Positions 22,687 through 32,927 of a stretch of 33,007 bases of DNA are shown one piece after another. Positions within the stretch are counted from its first letter, which is position 1. Every line of letters begins with the position of its first letter. The notes below the pieces were generated by a model that saw nothing but the letters and a program-made list of their open reading frames with translations, did no database searches and was not told where the DNA came from. The translations under genes and the position numbers were made by a program. The stretch covers positions 2,180,468 to 2,213,474 of the forward strand of contig CP070815.1 of assembly GCA_020344215.1 (NCBI GenBank), written 5' to 3'. Origin of the DNA: Gemmatimonadota bacterium. Its GTDB lineage: Bacteria; Gemmatimonadota; Gemmatimonadetes; Palauibacterales; KS3-K002.

Positions 22687-25389
22687 ATGAACGCCCTGAC
22701 TCTGAGCCTGCTCGCCCTCATCCACGTCCAGGCCGCTCAGCAGACGCAGACCGACGGCCTGCCGACGCCGGGACTAGAGCAGGGGATCCAGCGTTTCACG
22801 ACATCGTCGTTCGATCTCGAGCTCGTCCAAGCCTCCCAGACGGTCGCCGCGCTTCGGTCCAAAGGGGCAGACGGTTTCGACTTCACGCCGAGCGACTGGC
22901 TGGAACGACGCAGCGGAAACGGATTCTTCCACCTGGGCGACCTCACGCTGCGACTGCGTATCGCCGGCTCGGGCGCGTGGCAGCATCTGTCGACGGCGAC
23001 GCAGCGACGACCCGTGCGTTCTCTGTCGGCTTCGCCTCCCGTGCTGGCCGCCGCCGACCTGTCGCCGACCCTACCGGCCGAGATTCCGCTGGAGGTGCGA
23101 CGGTACTGGGAGGTCCATGAAGGGCAGCTCACGCTCCGCTTCGAGCTTCGGAACACCGCGGACCAACCGGTCGAGATCGGGGCGCTCGGCATTCCGTTGA
23201 TCTTCAACAACATTCTCACGGACCGTTCCCTCGACGAAGCTCACGCCGTGAGTGCGTTCTCCGATCCGTACATCGGCGGGGATGCGGGGTACGTACAGGT
23301 CACGCGACTGAACGGGAGCGGCCCGACCCTGCTCGTCGTGCCGTACGGCGCCACCCCACTCGAGGCGTATAACCCGCTGCTTGGCGACCGCACCCGACGC
23401 GGTATCACGTTCGAAGGGTTCTACGAGTGGCTGGCGCACAGCCAGGCGTACGCGGAGACCGAGTGGACGGCCGCCCGCCCGTGGAACCCGCCCTCATCAG
23501 CGACGCTCGCGCCCGGTGAGAGACGGTCCTACGGCGTCAGCTTCATCGTTACCGGCGCCATCCGCGACATCGAAGCGACCCTGCTCGCCCACGGCCGGCC
23601 TGTCGCCGTCGGCATCCCCGGGTATGTACTCCCCATGGACCTCGAGGCCCGGCTGTTCCTCAAGCACCGGTCGGACGTGCAATCCATCGCGGTCGAGCCG
23701 GCCGACGCGCTGGCCGTCACCGCCGCCGGGTCCACGGCGAGCGGGTGGCTCTCGTACGATGTGGCGGGCCGGCAGTGGGGGCGCGCACGGCTGACCGTGG
23801 AGTACGGGGACGGCACTAGCCAGACCATTCACTACAAGGTCATCAAGCCGGCGGCACAGGTCGTGGCCGATCTGGGTCGCTTCCTCACGACCGAGCAGTG
23901 GTTCGATCGCCCGGACGACCCCTTCGGACGCAGCCCGTCGGTCATCAGCTATGACCACGAGCGCCGCGGCCCGGTGACCGAAGACAATCGCGCCTGGATC
24001 GCGGGCCTGGGGGACGAAGGCGGCTCAGGCTCGTGGCTGGCCGCCATCATGAAGCAGCTGGTCCAGCCTGATCCAGCGGAGTTGGGCAAGCTGCAGCGCT
24101 TCGTGGACGGTGTGCTCTGGGGAGGCCTCCAATACGCGGAGGGCGAACTCGAGTACGCCGTGCGCAAGAGCATGTTCTACTACGAGCCGGACTCGGTGCC
24201 TGAAGGCACCTACAGCGACGGCGTGCGCTACGGTGGGTGGTCGAGCTGGAACAAGCACCACGCGATGACGGTGGGCCGCTCGTACAACTACCCGCACGTC
24301 GCGGCCGCCCACTGGGTGCTCTATCGCCTGGCGCGCAACAACGAGGGGTTGGTGACCAACCACCGCTGGGACTGGTATCTGGAGCGCGCGCATGAGACCG
24401 CGCAGGCGATGGTCCGGCACGCGCCGCATTACGCCCAGTTCGGTCAGATGGAGGGCACGGTCTTTCTGTTGATCTTGCTCGACTTGCAGCAGGAAGGCTG
24501 GACGGCGGAAGCCGAGGCGCTGGAGGCCGTGATGCAGCGGCGCGCGGAGGTCTGGCGCGCGCAGCGCTACCCGTTCGGCAGCGAGATGCCGTGGGATTCG
24601 ACCGGTCAGGAAGAGGTGTACGCCTGGTGCAAGTACTTGGGATTCGATGAGAAGGCGATGGTGACGCTCAGCGCCATCATGGGGTACATGCCGACGGTGC
24701 CGCACTGGGGCTACAACGGCAGCGCGCGCCGCTACTGGGACTTCATGTACGCGGGCAAGCTGCGCCGCCTCGAACGCCAACTCCACCACTATGGCTCGGG
24801 CCTGAACGCGATCCCCGTGCTCAGCGAGTTTCGCGACCATCCCGACGATCTCTATCTGCTTCGCGTCGGGTACGGCGGCCTGCTGGGTGCGATCGCGAAC
24901 GTCACGCGGGAAGGCTTCGGACCCAGCGGTTTCCATGCCGACCCCTCGACGCTGGCAATCGACGGGTACTCCGGCGATTACGGACCCGGGTTCTTCGGGC
25001 ACGCGGTCAACACCGGTACGTACATCGCTCGCGACCCCGAGTTCGGATGGTTGGCCTTCGGTGGCAACCTGACCGTCGCTGGAACGACGGTCCGGGTTCA
25101 GCCGTTGGACGCCGCCCGTTCACGCGTCTATGTCACCACGTTGGGATTGTGGCTGACACTGGATTGCGGCACGTTCGAGACGCTGGAACTCACCGGCGAT
25201 ACCGTGCGTGTGACCCTGGCGCCGGCCACGCCGTATACACCACAGGCACGCCTACGGATCGAACAGCCCGCGGCTGTTGGCGGCGTTGGCGCCATCGTTC
25301 CGGCCGGACGGTACGCGGTCGAGCGTGGCGCTTATGTCATTCCCTTGAGTCAAAACCCCACACACGTAGTGCTCAGAACATTGCCGTAA
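22687..25389 (+). CDS. Exported DUF5695-like protein, probable glycan-active enzyme
   Basis: 900 residues starting three bases after the arabinosidase stop. Residues 1-19 form a signal peptide (LTLSLLALIHVQAAQQ). The first half is beta-rich (FELRNTADQPVEIGALGIPLIFNN), the second half alpha-helical with many aromatics (GGWSSWNKHHAMTVGRSYNYPHVAA; WDWYLERAHETAQAMVRH), fitting a beta-sandwich plus alpha/alpha-barrel glycosidase layout. I recognise it as resembling DUF5695 proteins; no catalytic residues are known to me for that family. Placement between two arabinofuranosidases suggests action on an arabinose-containing polysaccharide. The activity itself is inferred from context only. Confidence 0.75.
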   Translation: MNALTLSLLALIHVQAAQQTQTDGLPTPGLEQGIQRFTTSSFDLELVQASQTVAALRSKGADGFDFTPSDWLERRSGNGFFHLGDLTLRLRIAGSGAWQHLSTATQRRPVRSLSASPPVLAAADLSPTLPAEIPLEVRRYWEVHEGQLTLRFELRNTADQPVEIGALGIPLIFNNILTDRSLDEAHAVSAFSDPYIGGDAGYVQVTRLNGSGPTLLVVPYGATPLEAYNPLLGDRTRRGITFEGFYEWLAHSQAYAETEWTAARPWNPPSSATLAPGERRSYGVSFIVTGAIRDIEATLLAHGRPVAVGIPGYVLPMDLEARLFLKHRSDVQSIAVEPADALAVTAAGSTASGWLSYDVAGRQWGRARLTVEYGDGTSQTIHYKVIKPAAQVVADLGRFLTTEQWFDRPDDPFGRSPSVISYDHERRGPVTEDNRAWIAGLGDEGGSGSWLAAIMKQLVQPDPAELGKLQRFVDGVLWGGLQYAEGELEYAVRKSMFYYEPDSVPEGTYSDGVRYGGWSSWNKHHAMTVGRSYNYPHVAAAHWVLYRLARNNEGLVTNHRWDWYLERAHETAQAMVRHAPHYAQFGQMEGTVFLLILLDLQQEGWTAEAEALEAVMQRRAEVWRAQRYPFGSEMPWDSTGQEEVYAWCKYLGFDEKAMVTLSAIMGYMPTVPHWGYNGSARRYWDFMYAGKLRRLERQLHHYGSGLNAIPVLSEFRDHPDDLYLLRVGYGGLLGAIANVTREGFGPSGFHADPSTLAIDGYSGDYGPGFFGHAVNTGTYIARDPEFGWLAFGGNLTVAGTTVRVQPLDAARSRVYVTTLGLWLTLDCGTFETLELTGDTVRVTLAPATPYTPQARLRIEQPAAVGGVGAIVPAGRYAVERGAYVIPLSQNPTHVVLRTLP

Positions 25390-25439
25390 CACGACTCACT
25401 GAGGATCAGGACCGGGGTACGAGGTTTGGAGACGACACG

Positions 25440-27086
25440 ATGAGGTGCATCACGAGACGAGACTTTGTCAAGTCGACCATGGCATGTGGCGTCGCCCTGA
25501 CCGGTGCGCCGCTCGGCACGATCGCCGGCCGCTGGGCCTCATCGCTTGCCGACTCGCGCATCGACGTGCTACTCGACGAGCCGATCGGCACTATCGCTCC
25601 GGAGATCTACGGCCACTTTGTCGAGCACCTCGGAGGAGTGGTGTACGACGGGATCTGGGTGGGCGAAGAGTCCAGAGTCCCAAACATCGGCGGAATCCGG
25701 CGGGCTATCGTCGAGGCGCTGCGACCGATACGGCCCAGCGTGATACGCTGGCCGGGTGGCTGCTTTGCGGACTCGTACGACTGGCGCGACGGAATAGGTC
25801 CCCGCGAGCAGCGTCCGCGGCGCACCAACTTCTGGATCGACCAGCGGGCGCTGCGCGAGGTCGGCAACGTGCCGGCCAAGTACGACGCCAACCATTTCGG
25901 TACCAACGAGTTCATTCGCTTCTGCCGGTTGGTCGAAGCGCAACCGTACCTCGCGGTGAACGTGCGTTCGCTGCCGGCGCGCGCGTTCTTCGAATGGGTG
26001 GAGTACTGCAATTCGCCTGCGGGGAGCACGACGCTGGCCGAGCAGCGTGAGGCCGGCGGGGAGCGGGAACCGTTCGAGGTCAAATATTGGGGGATCGGCA
26101 ACGAGTCGTGGGGCTGTGGCGGCAACTTCACCCCGGAGGAGTACGCAGCCGAGTACCGCCGCTTCGCCACCTGGGCCGTTCCCCAGTACGATGTCGAACT
26201 GGCGTTCATCGGCTCGGGCCCGAGCGGACGCGATCTCGAGTGGACACGACGCTTCCTTCGCGCGCTCGACGAACGGCGTGATCTCGATCGCATGTGGGGC
26301 TGGGCGCTGCACCACTACACCAGTGCCCCGAATGGTGAGGCCGTTGCATTCGATGACATGGCGTGGTACGACTTGCTCGCCAGCGCCAACCTTATGGATT
26401 CTCTCATCACGGCTCACTGGCAGGTGATGGGAGAGGTGGATCGCCAGCACCGGATCAAGCTGGTCGTCGATGAATGGGGGGCGTGGCATCGCATGACGAC
26501 GAACATCGATCCGGCTCACCTGTTCGGCCAGCAGTCCACGATCCGCGACGCGCTTGTGGCCGGACTCACGCTCGATACCTTCAACCGGCACGCCGACAAG
26601 GTCGCAATGGCCAACATCGCGCAGCTTGTTAACTGCATTCACTCTTTGTTCCTCGCGGACGAGGACGAGTTCCTACTTACACCGACCTACCACGTCTTCT
26701 CCATGTACGCCGCCCACCAGGGCGCGCGCGCCGTGCGTGTCGTGACCTCGGCACCCACGGTTCACTGGCGCGACGCAGAGGAGCGGGACCGGTCGCTGTG
26801 GGGACTCAACGGCTCGGCATCAGTGCGCGACGACGCGCTCACGCTCACTGTCACCAACTCACACTTGACCGAGGCCCGCGAGACCGAAATCACCATTCGC
26901 GGTGCAACGGTCGGTGCCATTGCCGCTACGACCCTCGCCGCGCGAGACGTGCACGACCACAACACATTCGAGAAACCGGACACCGTAGTGCCGACTACGG
27001 CACGCCTGCGCGTGGGCAGGTCACCGTTCGTGTACCGGTTCCCCGCGGCGTCGGTGACGAAGCTGGAGATTGCTCTGGGGAGGTAA
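25440..27086 (+). CDS. GH51 alpha-L-arabinofuranosidase, Tat-exported
   Basis: 548 residues. The ATG at 25440 follows GGAG by eight bases and begins a Tat-type signal (TRRDFVKSTMACGVALTGAPLG). The frame's upstream extension overlaps the preceding gene and is rejected. The catalytic barrel shows IYGHFVEHLGGVVYDGIW, then RWPGGCFADSYDWRDGIGPR, acid/base E222 in GIGNESWG and nucleophile E345 in VVDEWGAW, both in the right context for GH51. A C-terminal beta domain ends the protein. It removes alpha-linked arabinofuranosyl residues. Most GH51 enzymes are intracellular, so the export signal is notable. Its end is 10 bases from the end of the convergent symporter gene. Confidence 0.94.
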   Translation: MRCITRRDFVKSTMACGVALTGAPLGTIAGRWASSLADSRIDVLLDEPIGTIAPEIYGHFVEHLGGVVYDGIWVGEESRVPNIGGIRRAIVEALRPIRPSVIRWPGGCFADSYDWRDGIGPREQRPRRTNFWIDQRALREVGNVPAKYDANHFGTNEFIRFCRLVEAQPYLAVNVRSLPARAFFEWVEYCNSPAGSTTLAEQREAGGEREPFEVKYWGIGNESWGCGGNFTPEEYAAEYRRFATWAVPQYDVELAFIGSGPSGRDLEWTRRFLRALDERRDLDRMWGWALHHYTSAPNGEAVAFDDMAWYDLLASANLMDSLITAHWQVMGEVDRQHRIKLVVDEWGAWHRMTTNIDPAHLFGQQSTIRDALVAGLTLDTFNRHADKVAMANIAQLVNCIHSLFLADEDEFLLTPTYHVFSMYAAHQGARAVRVVTSAPTVHWRDAEERDRSLWGLNGSASVRDDALTLTVTNSHLTEARETEITIRGATVGAIAATTLAARDVHDHNTFEKPDTVVPTTARLRVGRSPFVYRFPAASVTKLEIALGR

Positions 27087-27096
27087 GAGCCGGGCC

Positions 27097-28869
27097 TTAC
27101 CCGGTGAAGTAGAGATACGCCGCCACGATTGCGACCAGCACCGCTGCCGAAGCCGCGACGTCGGCCCACCCCCAACTTCTGCGCGATTCACCCCGTTGCG
27201 CATCCGTGAGGGTCCCGAACGTCAGGCCGCTGATCTTCGAATAGACCGGTTCGCGGGTGGCAATGCTCACTCCCACCATCACCACCACGCACAGCAGAAA
27301 GATCAGAATGCTGTAGTACTGGAAGAACATGCTGTTCACGATCCACAGGAACGAGCCCTCGGCATAGCCGCTCTCGAATTCACCAATACCCAGTTTGACC
27401 GGCGTGTCGACCGCGAGGCGAAACAGTCCCAGCAAGAATCCCACGATCAGCGCCGCCAAAGCCCCCTGCGCGTTGAGCCGCTTGAAGAAGATCCCCAGGA
27501 AGAACACGACGAAGATCGGCGGAGCCAAGTATGCCTGCACACCCTGCAAGTAGTCGTACAGTCCACGGCCGCCCTGGATGACCGGTATCCACAGCAATCC
27601 GATCAGCACCATGACGGTTGTGGCGCTGCGGCCGATCCACACCAGTCGGTGCTGCGACACGTTGGGATGTAGCTTGCTGTAGAAGTCCATCGTGAACAGG
27701 GTCGCCGAGGCGTTGAACACGCCGGCCAGCGAGCTCATCAGCGCCGCCAGCAGCCCGGCCACGACAATGCCCCGCACACCTGCCGGCAACACGGTCGCCA
27801 CCAGTAGAGGGAATGCCTTCTGCGCCTCGTCCCGGATGACCTGACCGTTCGAGTCGAGCAGGACTTGCTGGATCTCCGCTATCCCACCGCTCTTGGCCAG
27901 CGCGAAGCAGATCATTCCAGGGATTATGAAAATGAAGACGGGCAGCAGCTTGAGGAACGCGGCACAGATGCTGCCGCGGCGCGCCTGCTGCTCGTTGGGC
28001 GCGCCCAGCGCGCGCTGCACGATGTACTGATCGGTACACCAGTACCACAGTCCGATCACCGGCGCACAGAACAGCATGCTCAGCCACGGGTAGTTGTCGT
28101 TGAAGTACCAGGCCAGCCGCACGACCTGCCCGGTCGCGCCGACCTCGCGCACCGGTTGCCAGGTGCCGACGACTCCCTCGGGAACCAACGGCTTCCACAG
28201 GTTGAACATGTCGGAGCCGGCCACCTCGCGCAGCGCCGACCAGCCACCGAGTGCCTCGAGGCCAAACAAGGTCACGAGGACTGAGCCGAGCACGAGCACA
28301 ACCGTCTGCAGCGCTTCCGTGTAGGCGACGGCCCGCAGGCCGCCAGCGATAGTGTAAAGGCCGGTGAGCACTATCACGAGGATCGATCCGATCCAGAAGC
28401 TGTCGAGCGGACCGAGACGCAGCTCCGGCAACAGCACGGAGAAGACGATGCCGCCGGCGAAGATGCCCACCGCAATCTTTGTGAGCACGTAGGCGAACAG
28501 CGAGATGATCGACAGCACCCAGCGGCTCGTCGGACTGAAACGCTGCTCGAGGAACTCCGGCATCGTGAAGATCTTCGAGCGCATGTAGAACGGGACGAAC
28601 ACCCACCCCAATACCAGCAGGCACCACGCATGGAGCTCGTAGTGTGCCATCGCCACGCCGTCGGTGGCCCCCGAGCCGGCCAGCCCCACGAGGTGCTCCG
28701 AGCCGATATTGGAGGCGAAGATCGAAGCGCCGACGATCCACCAGCCGAGGTTCCGTCCGGCCAAGAAATAGTCGTCGGCCGTATCCCTGTTCCTTCGTAT
28801 CACCCACCACGCCAGCGCGAGCAGAACGCCGAAGTACCCTGCGACTACCGACCAGTCCAGCCACTGCAT
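27097..28869 (-). CDS. Sodium/solute symporter (SSS family), probable L-arabinose importer
   Basis: 590 residues with about 14 hydrophobic helices. SSS-family marks include YFLAGRNLGWWIVGASIFASNIGSEHLVG near the N terminus, YTIAGGLRAVAYTEALQT, and ALMSSLAGVFNASATLFTMDFY (SglT-like). The transporter couples sodium entry to sugar uptake. The sugar is inferred from its position: last gene after araB, araD and araA on the minus strand, 38 bases after araA. The GAGAGG site is 11 bases from the ATG, slightly far. Galactose or glucose transport cannot be excluded by sequence alone. Confidence 0.9.
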   Translation of the reverse strand: MQWLDWSVVAGYFGVLLALAWWVIRRNRDTADDYFLAGRNLGWWIVGASIFASNIGSEHLVGLAGSGATDGVAMAHYELHAWCLLVLGWVFVPFYMRSKIFTMPEFLEQRFSPTSRWVLSIISLFAYVLTKIAVGIFAGGIVFSVLLPELRLGPLDSFWIGSILVIVLTGLYTIAGGLRAVAYTEALQTVVLVLGSVLVTLFGLEALGGWSALREVAGSDMFNLWKPLVPEGVVGTWQPVREVGATGQVVRLAWYFNDNYPWLSMLFCAPVIGLWYWCTDQYIVQRALGAPNEQQARRGSICAAFLKLLPVFIFIIPGMICFALAKSGGIAEIQQVLLDSNGQVIRDEAQKAFPLLVATVLPAGVRGIVVAGLLAALMSSLAGVFNASATLFTMDFYSKLHPNVSQHRLVWIGRSATTVMVLIGLLWIPVIQGGRGLYDYLQGVQAYLAPPIFVVFFLGIFFKRLNAQGALAALIVGFLLGLFRLAVDTPVKLGIGEFESGYAEGSFLWIVNSMFFQYYSILIFLLCVVVMVGVSIATREPVYSKISGLTFGTLTDAQRGESRRSWGWADVAASAAVLVAIVAAYLYFTG

Positions 28870-28907
28870 ACGTTATCTCGCCTCTCCGCGGTACGGCGCG
28901 GTCACCG

Positions 28908-30416
28908 TCACCGCCGGCCGGCCCGCCCGTAGTAGTCATCGTTCCAGCGGAGTTCCTTCTTGAACTCCCTGAGCGACGTCGTGTCATCGATGATCAACAG
29001 CTCGACGCCGGCTATCTCGGCGAAATCTTCGAGATGGGCGACAGTGAGTGCCTGACTGAAGCCGGTGTGGTGAGCGCCACCCGCCAGGATCCAGGCCGCC
29101 GCAGCGGTCTTCAGGTCGGGTCGCGGCAGCCATACCGCACGGGCGACCGGCAACCGAGGCAACGGCTCGTCGGGTGGCACGACCTCAAGCTCGTTTACCA
29201 CCATGCGGAAGCGATCTCCCATGTCGACCAGCGTCACGTTCACTGCCGGCCCGGTTTGAGCGTCGAACACCAGCCGGACGGGGTCTTCTTTGCCACCGAT
29301 GGAAAGCGGATGGATCTCGAGCGACGGTTGGGCGCTAACGGCTATCGACGGGCAAATCTCGAGCATGTGTGCTCCCAGCACCTTCATGTCGTCCCGATCA
29401 AGGTGGTAGGTATAGTCCTCCATGAACGACGTGCCGCCTGCGAGACCGGCCGCCATCACCTTCATCGCCCTGACCAAAGCCGCGGTCTTCCAGTCTCCTT
29501 CGGCGCCGAACCCGTAGCCGTCCGCCATTAGCCGCTGCACGGCGATCCCGGGTAGCTGCCGCAATCCGTGCAGGTTCTCGAACGTGTCGGTGAACGCCTT
29601 GAAGCCGCCGTCTTCGAGAAACGCACGCAAACCGAGCTCGATACGCGCCGCCTCGTACAGCGACGCGCGCTGCGCACCCGACGGGCGCAACGTTGCGGCG
29701 ACGTCGTACTGTTCCTCGTACTCCTGCACCAGCGCATCGACCGCAGCATCATCCACACCGTCGACGCGAGCCGTCAAGTCGCCCAGACCGTAACCAGTGA
29801 CCGCATAACCGAAACGCATTTCGGCCTCGACTTTATCGCCCTCGGTCACCGCGACGTCGCGCATGTTGTCGCCGAAGCGGGCGATCCTGGCGCCCTGGGC
29901 ATCCTGCCACGCGCACGCCGCGCGGCTCCAGGTGGCGAGTTCACCCGGTACCTCCGGGTCTTGCCAGTGTCCGACGATCACTTTCCGCGCCAACCCCATC
30001 CGCGTGCAGAGATAGCCGAACTCGCGATCGCCGTGCGCTGATTGGTTGAGGTTCATGAAGTTCATGTCGATGGTCGACCATGGGATATCGCGGTTGAACT
30101 GGGTGTGCAGATGGACGAACGGCTTGTGCAGCGTGTTCAATCCCCCGATCCACATCCGCGCCGGGGAGAACGTGTGCATCCACAGGATGAGACCGACGCA
30201 ATCTGCCGCGGCGTTTGCCGCCGAGAACACCTGGCGGATGGCATCGGGTGTCGTCTGGACCGGTTGCGTGACTACGTTGACCGGCATCGAATCCGCACCA
30301 GCGAACGATTCGGCAATCTGGCGCGAGTTCTCGGCGACCTGTCGTAAGACCTCGTCACCATACAGATGCTGACTGCCGGCTACGAGCCACACCTCGTATC
30401 GGTTAAGATCGATCAT
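28908..30416 (-). CDS. araA: L-arabinose isomerase
   Basis: 502 residues, about the length of E. coli AraA. Converts L-arabinose to L-ribulose in the cytoplasm. The start is set at 30416 ([20 protein letters not shown]); the frame extends to 30509 but that part overlaps araD and is not conserved. The four metal ligands fall at the same numbers as in E. coli: E306 (FGAEGDWK), E333 (FMEDYTYH), H350 (GAHMLEIC) and H450 (GGAHHTGFS). The gene begins one base after the araD stop, with AGGA in the araD end as its RBS, so translation is probably coupled. Confidence 0.98.
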   Translation of the reverse strand: MIDLNRYEVWLVAGSQHLYGDEVLRQVAENSRQIAESFAGADSMPVNVVTQPVQTTPDAIRQVFSAANAAADCVGLILWMHTFSPARMWIGGLNTLHKPFVHLHTQFNRDIPWSTIDMNFMNLNQSAHGDREFGYLCTRMGLARKVIVGHWQDPEVPGELATWSRAACAWQDAQGARIARFGDNMRDVAVTEGDKVEAEMRFGYAVTGYGLGDLTARVDGVDDAAVDALVQEYEEQYDVAATLRPSGAQRASLYEAARIELGLRAFLEDGGFKAFTDTFENLHGLRQLPGIAVQRLMADGYGFGAEGDWKTAALVRAMKVMAAGLAGGTSFMEDYTYHLDRDDMKVLGAHMLEICPSIAVSAQPSLEIHPLSIGGKEDPVRLVFDAQTGPAVNVTLVDMGDRFRMVVNELEVVPPDEPLPRLPVARAVWLPRPDLKTAAAAWILAGGAHHTGFSQALTVAHLEDFAEIAGVELLIIDDTTSLREFKKELRWNDDYYGRAGRR

Positions 30417-30417
30417 T

Positions 30418-31110
30418 TCACCTGTCCTGTCCGTAGTACGCGTCCTCACCGTGCTTGCGCTCGCGGTGTTTGTGGAGCACGTGTTGCTCGAGGTCGGGCG
30501 CGTTCGCATCGATCACTCGCGTGCCGAAGGCCATCTCGGCTACGGCTTCCAGAGCGATGGCGTTCTCCACCGATGCGGCCGCGTCTCTGCCCCAGGAGAA
30601 CGGGCCGTGCCCCGCCACCAGCACGGCCGGCATTGCTGTGGGGTCGAGTTGCGCAAACCGTTCCACGATTACGCGCGCCGTGTTGGCTTCGTAGGCCTCT
30701 TCGACCTCAGCTTGGCTGAGTGGGCGGGTCACCGGGACGGCGCCGTGGAAATGATCGGCGTGGGTAGTGCCTAGGCAGGGGATCTCATGGCGCGCTTGCG
30801 CGAACATGGTAGCGAATCGGCTGTGCACGTGCGTGATGCCGCCGATCTTCTCGAAGTGCCGATAGAGCAGCAGGTGGGTCGGTGTATCAGTCGATGGCCG
30901 CAGGTCACCCTCGACGACATTCCCCGACAGGTCGACGACAACCATCTGCTCCGGTTCAAGTTCGGCATAGGGAACACCGCTCGGCTTGATCACGACATGT
31001 TGTCGCTTCGGATCGATACCACTCGCGTTCCCGAAAGTCAGCCGCACGAGGCCGTGTTCTACAAGGGCCCGATTGGCGCGACACACGTCTTGCTTGAGTT
31101 CTTCCAGCAT
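30418..31110 (-). CDS. araD: L-ribulose-5-phosphate 4-epimerase
   Basis: 230 residues, class II aldolase fold. Converts L-ribulose-5-phosphate to D-xylulose-5-phosphate, the entry to the pentose phosphate pathway. Signs: [10 protein letters not shown] and KPSGVPY phosphate-binding loops, [15 protein letters not shown] with H94 and H96, [14 protein letters not shown], and H168 in GHGPFSWG; the three His are the zinc ligands of the family. AGGG lies seven bases before the ATG. Only three bases separate it from araB. Order is araB-araD-araA, unlike the araBAD order of E. coli. Confidence 0.97.
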   Translation of the reverse strand: MLEELKQDVCRANRALVEHGLVRLTFGNASGIDPKRQHVVIKPSGVPYAELEPEQMVVVDLSGNVVEGDLRPSTDTPTHLLLYRHFEKIGGITHVHSRFATMFAQARHEIPCLGTTHADHFHGAVPVTRPLSQAEVEEAYEANTARVIVERFAQLDPTAMPAVLVAGHGPFSWGRDAAASVENAIALEAVAEMAFGTRVIDANAPDLEQHVLHKHRERKHGEDAYYGQDR

Positions 31111-31113
31111 CGA

Positions 31114-32808
31114 CTAGCCCTTTTGAGTCCGATCGCGGATTGCGATCAGGGATTTCATCACATGTCCCAGCGCCTGCGCGTGGTCGGCCCTGCCAAACGT
31201 ATCGTGCAACTGCTTGTAGAGTCCGTACAGCTCGCTGTAAACGCCTGCGGCCGCTTTGCGTGGGCGATAGACCCTGCGCGGTGGCCGGACCATTTTGCGC
31301 TGCGCGCTCTCGACGCTGCGGTAGACACCACCGGCGACCGCACCAAAGATCGCGGCTCCCAACGCACATGTTTGGGCCGAGTGGCTGATCTTCATGGAGC
31401 GATTGCACACGTCGGCGTAGATCTGCATGACGAACGGGTTCTTCTCTGCTATGCCACCACAGTTCACGACATCCTTGACCGGGACGCCGTATTCGTCCAA
31501 CCGGTTGATGATGGTCAGGGCACCGAACGCGGTGGCCTCGACAAGCGCGCGATACACTTCCGGCGCTGATGTACTGAGCGTTTGACCCACGAGCAAGCCT
31601 GTCAGTCTCGGATCCACCAATATCGTTCGGTTGCCGTTGTTCCAGTCCAACGCGAGCAGCCCGCTCGCGCCGGGTCGGATCTTCTCCGCCGCGCGAGACA
31701 GGTTGGTGTGCGGGTCACCCTTGGCGGTGAACTGTTGCGGTCCGAGCTGGCTCGCGAACCAGTTGAAGATGTCGCCAACGGCCGACTGCCCTGCCTCTAT
31801 GCCGTACATGCCCGGGATGACCGAATCGGGCACGATACCGCACAGTCCGGGGATATCCGGGAGCGGCTCGTCCATGGGCGCGACCATCATGTCGCAGGTG
31901 CTTGTGCCGATGATCTTGACCAGAGTTCCCGGCTTGATGCCTGCGCCCACCGCACCCATGTGGGCATCGAACGCGCCCACGGCCACCGCGACGCCGGCCG
32001 GTAAGCCGACCTTCCGCGCCACCTCCGCGTTGAGTTCGCCGGCCTTGCGATCTGCCGGCACCGCCCGCTCGGCGTACCGTCGTCTGAGCACGGGCAGGTC
32101 GGGATCCAGCGACGCCAGGAACCGTTCCGATGGAAGACCACCCCAATCCTCGTGGTACATCGCTTTATGGCCGGCCGCGCAGATGCCGCGGGCCAGCCTG
32201 TGGGGATCGGTGTGGCCGGTGATGAAGGCCGGAATGAAGTCGGCCAGCTCGACCCAACTGTACGCCGCCGCGAATACCTTCGGGGCGCTGCGCTTGCAGT
32301 GCAAGATCTTGGACCAGTACCACTCGCTCGAGTAGACTCCGCCGCAGTTCGCCAGATAGCGGTCGCGGTGGTCGGCTGCTTTGGCGGTGATCTCTGCCGC
32401 CTCGGCGTGAGCGGTGTGGTCCTTCCACAGCCAGGCGTGCGCCGCCAGTTCGCGCTGAAAAGCGGCGTGCAGTGCTAGCGGCGTCCCGTCGCGATCCACG
32501 GGTATCGGCGTCGATCCCGTCGAGTCGATACCGATTCCGACCACGTGCTCGACTCTGAAGCCCCGTTTGCGCTTCGCGGCAGCGACGGCGCGCTTAACGG
32601 ATGAATAGAAGCCCTTTATGTAGTCCGCCGGGTTCTGACGCGCCAGGTTCGGATCTTTCGGGCTGAGGAGAACACCGGCCTCACCGCTGGGATACTCGCT
32701 TACGTGGGCGGCGACCTCGGATCCGTCGGTAACGTCAACGATGAGGGCCCGCACGCTGTTGGTACCGAAGTCGACGCCGATTGCGAACCTCTTAGGAGAA
32801 GTAGTCAC
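31114..32808 (-). CDS. araB: Ribulokinase
   Basis: 564 residues, FGGY kinase family. Phosphorylates L-ribulose with ATP. The GTG at 32808 is chosen because GGGAGG lies seven bases upstream and because the conserved sequence begins directly after it (FAIGVDFGTNSVRALIVDV). An ATG at 32844 would add 12 residues and place the RBS inside the gene. Further motifs: GIGIDSTGSTPIPV, GAFDAHMGAVGAG, the phosphate loop GTSTCDMM, and GGIAEKNPFVMQIYADV near the adenosine site. First gene of the leftward arabinose operon, with its promoter expected in the 119-base gap shared with the divergent HAD gene. Confidence 0.97.
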   Translation of the reverse strand: MTTSPKRFAIGVDFGTNSVRALIVDVTDGSEVAAHVSEYPSGEAGVLLSPKDPNLARQNPADYIKGFYSSVKRAVAAAKRKRGFRVEHVVGIGIDSTGSTPIPVDRDGTPLALHAAFQRELAAHAWLWKDHTAHAEAAEITAKAADHRDRYLANCGGVYSSEWYWSKILHCKRSAPKVFAAAYSWVELADFIPAFITGHTDPHRLARGICAAGHKAMYHEDWGGLPSERFLASLDPDLPVLRRRYAERAVPADRKAGELNAEVARKVGLPAGVAVAVGAFDAHMGAVGAGIKPGTLVKIIGTSTCDMMVAPMDEPLPDIPGLCGIVPDSVIPGMYGIEAGQSAVGDIFNWFASQLGPQQFTAKGDPHTNLSRAAEKIRPGASGLLALDWNNGNRTILVDPRLTGLLVGQTLSTSAPEVYRALVEATAFGALTIINRLDEYGVPVKDVVNCGGIAEKNPFVMQIYADVCNRSMKISHSAQTCALGAAIFGAVAGGVYRSVESAQRKMVRPPRRVYRPRKAAAGVYSELYGLYKQLHDTFGRADHAQALGHVMKSLIAIRDRTQKG

Positions 32809-32927
32809 TGCCCGGCCTCCCATTGCCGTAGCATCCCGCGCCACCGCAGCCTCGAGTAGCGCAGTTTCGAATCCTGGTGCAGTATTATGCGGCCGAAACG
32901 CTAAGGTAACTAGGGGAAGGATGAAGC

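Noticed and set aside
24025..25002. 325-residue minus-strand frame over the DUF5695-like gene, and similar long antisense frames at 21856-22725 and 25569-26642
   Set aside because: His/Arg/Val-biased antisense shadows of well-supported genes with no RBS or family features.
27380..28987. 535-residue open frame overlapping the symporter in another frame
   Set aside because: It has Arg/Gly/Ala-rich composition typical of a GC-rich shadow, no motifs, and lies wholly over a clear SSS transporter.
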